A DNA stretch of 13,163 bases, taken from contig LSYV01000006.1 of NCBI GenBank assembly GCA_001584585.1, positions 3,188,981 through 3,202,143 on the forward strand, in the 5' to 3' direction. Under the pieces are notes generated by a model that had not been told where the DNA came from, did not search any database, and saw nothing but the letters and a program-made list of their open reading frames with translations. The position numbers were made by a program, and so were the translations under genes. Positions 1 to 9,733 of this stretch are shown piece after piece. Origin of the DNA: Gonium pectorale. Lineage: Eukaryota; Chlorophyta; Chlorophyceae; Chlamydomonadales; Volvocaceae. Position 1 is the stretch's first letter. Each line of letters starts with the position of its first letter.

Positions 1-1120
1 TTGGAAGCTCAGAGAACATGACTCAGTTCGGGTACAGCGGATGGGCTCAGCGCTTGCCGCGCAACCAACACGCCGCCCACGACGGGCCGCTTCCGCGCTA
101 CATTCGCAAGCCGTTGCCCTTGAAGATTGTTGATACATATACGGAAGAGTATGGTACATGGCATGGGCTGATTTGCGCGACGGCGGCCTCATTGCCGACT
201 CCCGATGAGCAATCAGAGCCTCGGCCCGCATGAAACCAAAGCTGAAGCGAACAAGATCATGCGATCATATGCCGTGGGGACCTCAAATCTCAAGTCGATA
301 GCTTCTTACAGTGAGCCCGTTGGCCGACCGTCCCACGGGCCCACAGGGACCGCGCATAGAGCCACGGCGTGGTGGCCGGGCAAGGAGAACGTCCTGGACC
401 CCAAACTTCGGGGGACATGTTCGTCCTTGGTATAGAGGATACTGTGACTTCTTATATTGGATGGAGATGGGGATGGGATGAGGGCGGCGGAAGGCGGGGT
501 TTACGTTTCAGGACGCGTGGGGTGCAAGGGAAGCACATGGTGCGGTTCGCAGCCGCATAACATGGCTACAGCACGACAGGAACAACATCAAGGAGCACAA
601 TACCGTAATAAGTGCCGTAGGACAGAGGAGGTGATGGGATCGTAGCCCTGTTTGCACATGTTTGCCCGGACCTGCGGCACCGCGCCAGTCCGCCACCTGA
701 GCTCAGTCCAAGAAAGGCATCAAGTCCCATACCACCAAGCTGACAGCGCTCACCTGACCGCCACAAGTGCGGCGCACCGTTACGCGATTCCAAGGTGCAC
801 ACACGCCGACTTACGGCCAGACATGCAAGATGCATTGCACACCAACTAACCAAGCTGATCCTACGGTAAGTGCCCTCGTCACGGAATCCATTGCGCCCCG
901 GCATGCGTTTGCATGGACTGGGGGCCTGCACAGCAGCAGGTTTGTACTTCACGAAAAGCAAGAAAAAGAGGCTGCTTGCAGCGGCGCGCGTCCTCAGCCG
1001 TGTTGGCATGATGCGACCACTCTTTTTGTTCAACTTGCCCACACCGAAAGTAGACTGCATGAAGAAGCTGTGCACATCTGCCCGTCATCATGTCGACACG
1101 GTTTCAGAACAACGGCAAGC
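1..1120. other. No gene supported; probable 3' UTR and flank
   Basis: Open frames here on either strand are short or lack the codon and residue patterns of the supported genes, and none joins through splice sites of matching phase. The longest (minus strand, 1075-566) is Cys/Arg-rich with no domain-like pattern. The part nearest 1120 is probably 3' UTR of the large minus-strand gene. Base composition is visibly less GC-extreme than in the exons. I see no repeats, RNA genes or mobile-element ends. Confidence 0.5.
306..310 (-). terminator. Candidate poly(A) signal TGTAA for the large minus-strand gene
   Basis: TGTAA is the poly(A) signal typical of volvocalean green algae, and this is the only copy I found on the minus strand between the gene's stop and the window edge. 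It would imply a 3' UTR of roughly 0.8-1 kb, long but ordinary for these algae. A five-base match is weak evidence on its own. Confidence 0.3.
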
Positions 1121-1275
1121 TTAGCAGGCGCATCGCCACCTCTGCGGGTGTCGGGGCCGTGTACAGCGCCACTCCTCTGGTGTTAGATACCTGCGCAGGC
1201 CACATGGGCGGAAGGGCGCGCATGTGTCCATCGCTAGCAGGCAGTTATGAGGGGTTTCTGCACTGCGGCGCCTAC
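1121..1275 (-). other. Possible alternative last exon of the large gene
   Basis: Exon 18 either stops at the TAG at 1274-1272 or uses the same bases as a GTAGGC donor; a GTAGGC donor is used after exon 9. If spliced, the frame continues after a GCGCAG acceptor at 1190, adds YLTPEEW and about 15 more residues, and stops at the TAA at 1123-1121. The phase fits (two bases plus one) and the 85-nt intron would be short but acceptable. Nothing in the sequence decides between the two ends. The acceptor of exon 18 is also ambiguous: in-frame CAG sites exist ending at 1404, 1386 and 1365. Confidence 0.3.
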
Positions 1276-4200
1276 CGGAAATCTGACGGTCTGTCACATG
1301 CCAGGTCCCTCGATTCCAGTAAATCGTCACTGTGCGACTGCCTTGCTCCGGACATCCGCAAGGTCTGCCGGCCGGCTCGCATTGGCTGCATATCGGCGGA
1401 GCGCTGGGCCGCTGTGGCTGTCAAGCATCTGGCAATGCCCGCACGGCGCCCAACCCTCCTTACCTCTGCCACGTGCAGTTCTGGCCGCCACAACGACCCG
1501 ATGTCGGGGCGCAGCTGCCGCGACGCCACCCAGTCGGGGTGCAGCTGCTTTGACACCCTGCGGGCAGGCGGCATAGTGTACATTGACAACCAACAAGGTG
1601 CAGCGACGTTTAGGCATGTAGACCATATAGACCTTACTGTCTGCTTGGCAGTTCCGCGCGACCGGCACGTGGAGAGGAGCTCCTACTAGGGCAAGATACG
1701 TGACAAGCGTGTACACCGATTATTCCAGCCCCCGAACTCACCTTGGTTGCGGTGCTCTGAAATCGACAGCAGGCAGGTCATGGTAAAGCTGCACGCCGGG
1801 CGGCACGTTTGCTACAGCAGTAGCTGCACGCCGCGCCGCCTCCTCTAACGCCGCCTCGCTTACGCCCGCGGCAGCCTGTTCCGTCGGAGTACCTGCGCTG
1901 CGCGGCCCTCCCTGCCCAGCTCCAGCAGGCCTGGCGATGCCAGCGGGAGATGCGGCAGCCGGCAGCTTGGTGGGCGCCTCCCGGGCCAGCATCTTCTCCA
2001 GCGCTTGCATCCGCCGCAGGAGCAGAGCGGTGGAGCCAAAGGCGGGCGCGGCAGGGGGCCCACGCGCCTGTTCCTCGGCCGGAATCTTCTCTGACACACC
2101 GCTGGCATCGGTGCCGTACCTCTCGTTCACTGCACCGCCACCGGCAACACCCCATGGAGAGTCGGAGACCTCTGGCTGCGGAAAATACGTCCGGTCTGAG
2201 CCGCAGGCGCTGTTGTCGGCTTCGGCAGCGTCTGGTTGCCTTGCCACACAGCCAGCACCCACACTGCCGGACTTACTCACTCCACCTTGCCTGCCTGCCA
2301 ATCGAGCGCCCCGCTGTGCTGCGGACGTGGGCCCCAGCGGTGCGCTCGCTGCACCCGGAGCGCCCGGCAGAGCCAGGGGCCTCGCCCGCCGCAGCTGATT
2401 TTGGTGCTGGCTCTGCCGCTGCTGCCGGAGGTACTGGAGGTGGCTTCGAGGAGCAGTCCCGCGGCCATGGCCACCAGTGGCAACGCCAACACTACCCTCG
2501 CCGCTTGCAGCACTATACACACTGCTGCCGCCGACAGCACTGGCGGCTTCTTGCTGATGCGTCCGTAGCTGCCCGGCTGCGCCGTGGGCAGCCGCAGGGG
2601 TGGATGTAGCGGGCGAGCCCAGTAGCACGACGGGGGAGTGTAGCCGGCTGTGGGCCGGACTTGGACCGCCTGCCGGGAGGTGTGCGCACGGGAGAGTGCT
2701 CGTTTGAAGCAGACGTACGGTACCAGGACGTCCAGACTTCAGGGCGTTGTACGAAAAGGACACTTCAAGCGGTAGTGCGCCGCCCGGGGCCGCCCGGGTG
2801 CAACAAGCTCGTTAGAACTTTCTAGGTCGTGTGCAGCCTCGCGTCCGAACCCCCCTCACAGGAAAGAGCGCAGTCGTCTCCGAACGACCGTACCTATTCC
2901 GGATGCGCTTTGCGCTGGCGTCTGCGCTGTGTCTCCTGCCTCGGCATGCCCATCATCGCTCTGGTCCGTTGCGTACCGCCCCAGTGCAAGGCCGTTAGGG
3001 GACTGCTGCCGCTGTTCCGTTGCGAGGGTGCTAAGCTCATCAACGCCGAAGTCATCAGGCACCGCCTCCTGCTGCAGGTGCCGTTCTGTTACAGCGGCAC
3101 CCTGGAAGGGGGCTGCCGGGGACCACCTCGCCTCAGGGCTCGCGTCGATGTCCTGGACCGCTTGTGGCCTTGCTTCCGCAACATTGCCTGAAAGGTGCAG
3201 CTGCGCGCTGGCGTGCAGTGGCGGCTGGCCAGGGACTGGCGCCGGACGGCCGAGGGGCTCCTGCAAGGGGTAGACAGCAGTGTGTATCAGGAACTAGGTA
3301 CAAACTCATCATGCTCCCATGCCAATCCGCAAGTTTGACACAATTTACCTTGACGGGCGCATGTTGGCTTGACGTTGTAGCACGGCTGCCCTCAGCAAGC
3401 AGGTCTGAATGTTGCCGACCTTCCCAGCACGCGCCCGCGCTAGACTGGCTGACGCTCTGTCCCGCATGCTCGCCAGTCTGCGCTCTGTTGACGGGTTGTG
3501 GGTCGGACGCTCCGTTCTCCACATGCGTACCCCGCCGCAGTGCAGAGTGCTGCAGCGCGGCCCTCCCATCCGCTCTGGCTGCGAGCTTCGCCGGCAGTGG
3601 CAAGCCGGAGGAGCCGCGTGGCACAAGGTCCTCTTCTTCCCCAGTGGTTTGCTGCTCTTGCCGTTCTTGCGGCTGCTGCTCCCTCAACACCTCCCAGCGC
3701 AGCCCTGCCCCTAGCGCCGGTCCTGGCTGCTCTGCACACACGCCGGAAGGCCCGACAACCGGCGACTCAGCCTGCGGAGGAGCCGCAAACCGCCCCGTCC
3801 ATGATCTCCGCTGTTCCTGCATTCCCATCAACTGTAATGCGTTGTCCTCCTGTGCCTCGCCGGTCCCTTGCCACAGCACCGCCTCGCACTGAGGCGGCTC
3901 GAGCTCCCCGCCACCTGCCGGTTCGCCACCGAGCTCGGTCCCGTCCGTTGTGGAACGCAGAGCGGCAGCTAGTCTGTCGCCGAAGAACGCCGTGCGCTCG
4001 AGGGTCCCGTCACGACCCCTGCTGCCGAAACCGCCCACGCTCTGCCAATGCCCAGTGTCCCCGCCCTCCTCATCCTCCTCGGGTACTGGGCTTAGCGAAG
4101 GATTGTGATCACCAGGAGCCGCGTTGGTCCCAGGTAATGACGTCGCATCCACCATTGAGCTGCTGCTGATACCAGCGCTTTGGGGCTCAGACGACGCTGT

Positions 4201-7200
4201 GGTTGCTGGCGAGTTGCTGCTCGCCGACGGTGTGTTTGTCCTGTGGCTGGGATGAGGATGCGGCAGTGGATGGAATCGAAAGCTGCCAGACATTAGCCCG
4301 GACCCGGGAGCGCTGCTCTCGCCATTGCTCCCACTGCCGGTGCCGCCGGAATGCGGGGCGAGCGGCTCCGTCCTGAGGCAGGACGGGGCAAGGCATGAGG
4401 CGGGCTGAGGCTCATGTAGCTGCATGAAAACTTTGTTTAGGTGGGCTAACTCTTAACACGGTAGGCCCGCAGGGCAGGGTGAAATCCTCCACATGTAAGC
4501 AATCCACGACTTGTCGGTTCCGCACCTGGCTCGCTCGGAGCCCATGGATATGTCGCCGGCACGCCAGCTGTCCGGCGCGGACACAGCGCCGTACTCCCAC
4601 GCTGGGCCCTCGCTTAGATACAGCTCCCCTGCTTCGCTTGCGCCGCCAGTAGACAACTTGTCGTAACGGGGATTGTGGACCGCGCCTGTTGGACACGCAG
4701 CCAGGACTAATTGATGGCAAACTTCATCTGTGCTGGCAAGACAACCGGACAGATGCTGCGGCCAAGCAAAAGCCCACAACTCATCGCCGTCACGTGGCGC
4801 CAAGCTCTCCTGCAAACTAGCCTGCGGGTCATGCAGTGACTGCGCACTCACCAAGCGCCGCGGAGGCTGCTGCGATACCAGAGGCAGTCCCGGCGCCCGG
4901 CATCTCTGGCTCTGGCACGTTAGCTGACGAAGCGGCACCCGCCTCCCGGACTGCGCCAGACGCTGACGCGGGTGGGGCTAGGAACGGCGGCTGGGGCAAG
5001 AAGTCTGCAAGAACAGGAAGTGAAACGCATGGGTAGCGCTAACGCTCTGTCCTCACACTGCAGAATCGTGCCTCAGGGGAGATGAAAGGGGTTTCATGCG
5101 CATACAATCCACCGGGCCAGCCGTTGCTAGCACTGCTGGTGCAGAGCGCTATGCAGCATACGCAGGCGTCCACACTACGTTCCCCGTACCTGCCCGTGGG
5201 GGTAGCCCTGTGAGCCAGCTCCTCGGCGCCGGCTGTGTGATGGGCCGCTGGGCCTGCCAAGTGCGAACGGGGCTATCATGGCCCACAGCTGCGCCGGCGA
5301 CGGTGCTGGCCTGATGCGGGGCCCTGGTAGAAGACGGCGATGACCAAGGCTCGGCAAGAGAGCGCGACACCGATGTGCGATCCGCGACGCCTCCCTGCGC
5401 TGGGGCCAGAGGGCTGGCGGAGACGGCTGCGGTTGGGCTGCTCTGCGGTACGGCTGCAATGGGACGCAGCGGTGATGTTGCGCGGCCGCTCATGGGTGGA
5501 GGCGACCCAGCTGGCAGCGGAGCAGCGGCCTTCCGTTCCAGCCAGTCCAGAAAGTCCTGTCCTTCTGCCAGCTCCGCCTCGCGCTCTGCAACCACGTCGC
5601 CGGGCTGCTGCAGGGGCAGAGTGACCTGCGGGCGGCAGGTAAGGGGCAGGACCTGGCCAGACGGGAACCCGAGTCACAGCGCCGTGCGGGCGGCGTTGCG
5701 GAACGATGCGTGCAGCAGCAGGACAGACCGTGTGTTGACCCAGACTCAGTAAGCTTTGTGGTTTTGACTTATCCGCGGCCAGTGCGGCCTCCTACCTCTA
5801 GCATACACGGCAGCTCCCCCGCCGGTGCCGCGTATAGCCTCAGCCGAAGACCCCCCACAAGAGAGGCCCCTCGCTGCAGTGCCACCAGCGCGCTGCCACC
5901 AGCGCTGATAGGCATGAAGCCTGCGCCCACCAGCGGGCCGCCGGCGCCAACTCCTCGCCCGCCAGGAGGGAAGTGCTGCTCGTAGACCACCTGGAGGCCC
6001 AGGCCGGCACAAATGCGCACGAACGAACCTTGCTAAACGCGTGCCGAGGAGAGTGAGGGGATGCAGAAAGGCCACGTAGGCGTCGGGCAGACAAACGGTA
6101 TGACAGGCGACGGGGGCGGGTAGGCGAATACATCATGCGGATACAGGATAACGCCGATCATTGCCTACCTGCTTGGTCTTGGCATCCAGGACCTGTAGGC
6201 GGCCGCCATGAGTGCCTGTCAAGGACAGCCCGAAGCTATCTTATCAGCAGTGCGTTAAAAACAGGCAGACGACCGTTCCACGCGTCGCTTTGGATTCATG
6301 AATGACACCAGCCCCCGAGCGGTGCCCTCATCCTGGATACACCAACGTAACCTGCAAGGTGCATAACTGTCTATGCAATAGCCAGGCTTGCCAACCCGCC
6401 GCACCTGATCCGATTGCCATATAGCCTCCGTCAGGGCTGTACGACAAGTATGGACTGCCGTCGACAATTGCGGCGTGACAGTGCTGCCATGCGCTCTCCC
6501 CCACGCCAGCGGCCGCGTAGACGTGCAGCCAGCCGGCTGAGGAGCCGACGGCCAGCTGCGTGTCTGGAAGTACAAGCCATGCAGGAGTTGGCGGAGAGAA
6601 GCGTTGTCGGATTGAGAACCAGTGGGGCAACCACGTTTGGAGGCATTGACAATGACAAAGCGGCGCCCTCTCAAGAGCAAGAATGGCAACTTGAGTTCTG
6701 GTCGACATGCCCCATCTGTCCCAAGACGAGCTCACCAGTGCCTACGGCCGCCCCGGGCGTGCAGCGCCACTGCAAGCCCGCCGGGCCTTCAACTACGCCG
6801 CCGCCGTCAAGTGTGCGCGGGGCAGCCGCCGTGGCCAGGTGTGCAGCCTGAGTGGGCGTGATGCATGCCGCCAGCGCAGTGACAGGCCCGTTGTCTACTC
6901 TGAAGCGCTGCACGGCCTCCATACGGGCCGTAGAGGTGTCGTATAGGCACACGTCGCCCTGGTCGGTGCCGGCCGCGGCCTGTGGGGGAAAGCGATGCAG
7001 CCGGTCTGTTGGCAGCCTTACTAAGGAATGATGTATATGGCTTGCTGTTACTATCTCATGCGCTGTCACAGATCGCTTACCAAGCAACCATCAGCTGCCC
7101 AGATACCAATTTGTGGCGGAGAAGGCCCCTGCGCTGACACCCCGCTTTGTGCCACTGAGGGCACCCACCATGAGAGGTCCAACGAAGGCCACTGATGTGA

Positions 7201-8391
7201 CTTGTCCCACACCGCCGATAACGCGTGCGGAGTCGAGTTGCATACCACTGTCCAGGCTCCAGAGCCGGCAGCATCCGTCGGCAGCGCCGGAAAGCAGCAG
7301 CCCGCCATTGCTTGCCAGGCATAACAGGGGCCCTGCCGGGGTTGGGTGTTCGGGGACTATAGCACGTAGCACATCCCTCTTCCTTCGCAGATTCTTGATT
7401 TTTTTCAATGTAGGTATCGAGCATCCTCTAGGGATGCAGCGGCGCGATGCTGATGCTTGTTAGGCATAAATGGTGCGCGTCGATGCGGCCATGACTGTCG
7501 GGGCAGCTGCAAAATGGGCCGCATCTTCGTTCACGATCTGGTGGATAATATACCGTGTGTCGCTTTGCTGTTGGTGCTCACCGTCATGTGCACCGAAGAG
7601 GAAGACGGGCCCAACCTCGCCTTCACATAGCGGCAGCTGCGCATAGAGGATGCGCCCGGACGTGGCCGTGCAGCACAACAGCCCGTCATCGGGTAGCGGC
7701 TCAAAGGCCCGCCACGCCTTGCGGATAGGTTGCGTAAATCCGCCAGCTGCATGGGCACAAGGCGTAGTCCGAGCGGGTTGTCGAAAGCGTAGGCTCTTTC
7801 AACCCCTGGAGGCTAACCTTGTGTTGTTCTTCCGCACACTTGAGCATGATGCTAGGCAAACAATGCACGTCGACGGCGTCCACTCCCCGCCAACATGGCA
7901 TTTTGCCCACCTGTAGAAAGCTGCAGTTCGTAAGCGGCTGAAACACGCGGTCGTGCAGCTCCCTCCCCAAGCTTGACGGTGTAGTACGTGCCATGAGTGT
8001 CCACGATACCCACAAGTCCCGGTTGCAGAGGGTGGGGCCTGTCTGGCGCGGGGTTCTTGGGCTAAACAAGGCCTTGCCGGCTAGCTCATGCCGGCAGCGC
8101 GCTCACCGAATGGCGACGGCCTGCGTGATGCCCGTCAACAGCTGGTCCGCCGTTTGCAGCGGTAGCCGTGCTATTCGAAACGTGGACACGGTCTGGCCCT
8201 GCATCACTGCTGTTGGGCACGGGCCTGCGCCCCAGCTGTCACAGCCCCAGTTTGAACCGGTCAGCAGGGAGCTAAGACAGAAAGCAGGAGAAATAGCAAT
8301 GACAGGAGCCTTGCGTGAGCGTGCAGCCCGTGCAGCCGAGTGCAAAACCAAGAGGACGAGCGACGTACAACTTCGAAGTGTGGTTTGCCAT
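1272..8391 (-). CDS. Large multi-exon WD40 beta-propeller protein with a ~1100-residue disordered tail
   Basis: Spliced model, highest coordinate first: 8391-8369, 8271-8107, 8038-7911, 7746-7582, 7356-7202, 7128-7081, 6979-6736, 6563-6405, 6215-6169, 5990-5796, 5625-5190, 5004-4852, 4727-4526, 4372-3349, 3260-2894, 2669-1742, 1557-1464, 1364-1272. Every junction is GT-AG and phases agree throughout, giving about 1541 residues. Residues about 25-443 form seven or eight WD-like blades, for example CRLWSLDSG, GDVCLYDT, GWLHVYA and GRLQVLDAKT. After them comes a helix with DFLDWLERK, then a long Ala/Pro/Ser/Gln-rich tail. The start is chosen because an in-frame stop (8454-8452) lies 20 codons upstream and a divergent gene begins 139 bp away. 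WD40 propellers are protein-interaction platforms, so a scaffold role is likely; partner and compartment are unknown. Weak points are the short intron 7129-7201 and the last exon, which could instead splice on to 1190-1121. I do not recognise the family. Confidence 0.72.
1464..5625 (-). other. Disordered tail-coding part of the large gene (exons 11-17)
   Basis: Seven exons joined in phase encode about 1070 residues after the propeller. Exon 11 opens with an acidic amphipathic helix (AEREAELAEGQDFLDWLERK) and then turns Ser/Pro/Ala-rich. Exon 12 is Ala/Pro-rich. Exon 13 (4727-4526) is less biased, with Cys, Tyr and two Trp. Exon 14 is a single 1024-nt exon with Ser, His/Pro, acidic (PVPEEDEEGG) and Gln/Glu-rich (EQQPQERQEQQ) patches. 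Exon 16 carries a Gln/Arg-rich helix (LRQQRQSQHQNQLRR), a Leu/Arg helix (ALLLRRMQALEKMLAREA) and an Ala/Glu/Arg helix (SEAALEEAARRAA). Exons 16-17 end in a Trp-containing stretch (HPDWVASRQLRPDIGSLWRP). The composition implies an intrinsically disordered region with embedded short helices. Long open frames on the opposite strand here are shadows of GC-rich coding sequence. Confidence 0.65.
5796..8391 (-). other. Beta-propeller-coding part of the large gene (exons 1-10)
   Basis: Blade-like repeats, in protein order: PTAVMQGQTVSTFRI (exon 2); LVGIVDTHGTYYTVKL (exon 3); DDGLLCCTATSGRILYAQL (exon 4); GGLLLSGAADGCCRLWSLD (exon 5); AADGCL joined to AAAGTDQGDVCLYDT (exons 6-7); PGAAVGT joined to DTQLAVGSSAGWLHVYA (exons 7-8); YSPDGGYMAIGSG joined to THGGRLQVLDAKT (exons 8-9); and GGSALVALQRG with LRLRLYAAPAGE (exon 10). 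Three of these blades are recovered only when the predicted introns are removed, which is strong internal support for the splice sites. Introns here run from 68 to 225 nt. The pair of blades in exons 7-9 (AVGSSAGWLHVY, then SPDGGYMAIGSG) resembles the style of EML/HELP microtubule-associated propellers. No HELP motif was seen, so that is only a resemblance. Confidence 0.75.
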
Positions 8392-8530
8392 TCGAGCCCA
8401 TAAGCTTGCAGTCTTCAGGCCAAACTGCACAAGGACAACAATTAGGTTGCTTTAGCTTCATCACTGCCTGCGACGCTCTTCTGACGCCGCAACCACCTTC
8501 CTTCACAGCCACTGTCTAACATATCCCAAT
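8392..8530. promoter_or_regulatory. Divergent (probably bidirectional) promoter
   Basis: This 139-bp interval separates the start codons of the large minus-strand gene (8391) and the plus-strand gene (8531), so both 5' UTRs and both core promoters must fit here or overlap the opposite gene's first exon or intron. No clear TATA box is visible on either strand. Head-to-head pairs this close usually share control elements. The minus-strand reading frame upstream of 8391 contains a stop at 8454-8452, so the propeller protein cannot simply be extended upstream without another intron. Confidence 0.5.
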
Positions 8531-9733
8531 ATGGTCTACGGGGCGCTGACGGGAGGCCAGACTGAGCGTTACCCCCAAGTAAAAGAGCATTATAAGACCA
8601 CGAACCAGCACTTTCATGATTCGGTGAGTCTACTAAGTATCTTGCTATCGAGGCCGGGCGCCAAGAAGTGTGGGGTAGGGTGCTTGGCAAATACGCATCT
8701 GCCTTGCACGCCCCATAGCGCACTGTCGCACTTGTTAATTTGGAATATGGACGTACGTTGGGCTCGCTAGGGCCAGAGCCTGGCTTGTGGTAACCGAGGA
8801 GTCGGGGGTGGAGAAACGGGGCCGACCTTGCCGACCTTCCAGTTAGGCTCATGCTCTTTCAACTAATGAGCCCATACTTCCTGCATAACATCAGACTGCA
8901 CATCATGAGTGGAAACCTTGGCACATGCGAAGTGTGCTGACGGTATGCACATGTGCTAAGGCACGGGCTACCGCTGTATTAGGAGGATGACCACTAGGGA
9001 TCGCCGTGGCCCCTTTGACTACTCCCCGTAGTTTCACCTGCACATATGGCTGGCGCACCGTGATAACAATGGCTTGAACTTGTTCCCACAGCCGACTGCG
9101 AGGGAACCATCGAAGACAAGCACCTTTGGGAAGCTCTATGACAACAGCCCATACTTTCTGGACCGCCGGCTCGACCCCACTCCTATCAGCCGCTCAAGCA
9201 TGGTGGGCGGCGGCACGACGTCCCTCAAGGTCACTGGTGAGGTCGCGCCGCCGCTCACGTGGACCGGGCGGCTTCCTTCCTCGTCATACCGCGGCAACGG
9301 GACCTTTGAGCTGGCTAACGGTAAGGGGCAATTCTTGTAGCGAAGGGATGCCGCAGGCTGCAATGCTGCACCGAGTTGACGCCCCGTGGGCCCTGAAACC
9401 TGACCAGCGAGACCTCTGATGGTCATAAACTCCTGTTGCGCTCCTACTTACAGAGTGCTGTTGTTGATGGGATACGGCTTGCATGTGGACGTGTTGCTGC
9501 CTTGACCATGCGTACTCGCCTGCCCTATCCCTCCTCTCGCAGGCCTGACCTACAGCTTTCGCAGCAACAAGCCCGTGCAGCTTGTCCCCTACGCGGCGCT
9601 GCAGAAGACGGAATACCAGGCCACATACAACCGCACAGCGTCGGCCAGTGAGCACCCGCGTTGGGTGTCGGGCCGAGCTCCTTTCAGTGTGGAGTACAAG
9701 AGCACCGGGCGCTTTACCGGCAACCCGAACTAG
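8531..9733 (+). CDS. Small Tyr/Ser/Thr-rich protein, possible ciliary microtubule-inner-type protein
   Basis: Three exons: 8531-8623, 9092-9320 and 9543-9733, joined at GTGAGT and GTAAGG donors and at CCCACAG and CTCGCAG acceptors. Phases match and give 170 residues ending in GNPN. The start ATG has A at -3. There is no signal peptide, membrane span or Cys. The protein is rich in Tyr, Ser, Thr, Arg and Pro, with spaced aromatic motifs: EHYKTTNQHF (residues 19-28), KLYDNSPYF, LTYSFRSNKP, TEYQATYNR and SVEYKSTGRF. This short, basic, aromatic-studded style is common among proteins that line the inside of ciliary doublet microtubules. The YKTTNQHF stretch recalls the YxTxNQxxY element of the Pierce/FAP182 group as I remember it. 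That assignment is inference and could be wrong; the exon structure itself is well supported. It lies head-to-head with the propeller gene. Confidence 0.75.
8916..8961. repeat. Imperfect inverted repeat inside intron 1 of the small gene
   Basis: CCTTGGCACATGC (8916-8928) and ACATGTGCTAAGG (8949-8961) are reverse complements at 11 of 13 positions, with a 20-nt loop. It could fold as a hairpin in the pre-mRNA, or be the relic of a small inserted element. No target-site duplication was noticed. Confidence 0.3.

Noticed and set aside
18..233. Plus-strand 71-codon frame containing PRYIRKPLPLKIVDTYTEEY
   Set aside because: Could be a terminal exon of a gene to the left, but codon use is mixed, no TGTAA follows on that strand nearby, and nothing upstream is visible.
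566..1075. Minus-strand 169-codon frame downstream of the large gene
   Set aside because: Cys/Arg/Ser-rich with no domain pattern, no supporting splice sites and no codon preference like the neighbouring exons.
1937..2609. Plus-strand open frames of 110-219 codons over exon 16 of the large gene
   Set aside because: They are the antisense of a GC-rich Ala/Pro/Gln coding exon, with Arg/His/Pro-rich, patternless products. The minus frame has consistent splice phases on both sides.
3610..3627. LVPRGS, identical to the thrombin cleavage site found in expression vectors
   Set aside because: It lies in the middle of the large gene's exon 14, in frame, with different codons from vector linkers and no vector sequence around it. 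Coincidence in a low-complexity tail.
8442..8852. Minus-strand 136-codon frame across the divergent promoter and exon 1 of the small gene
   Set aside because: It overlaps a well-supported plus-strand exon and reaches a stop before the propeller gene. No phase-compatible splice into exon 1 was found.
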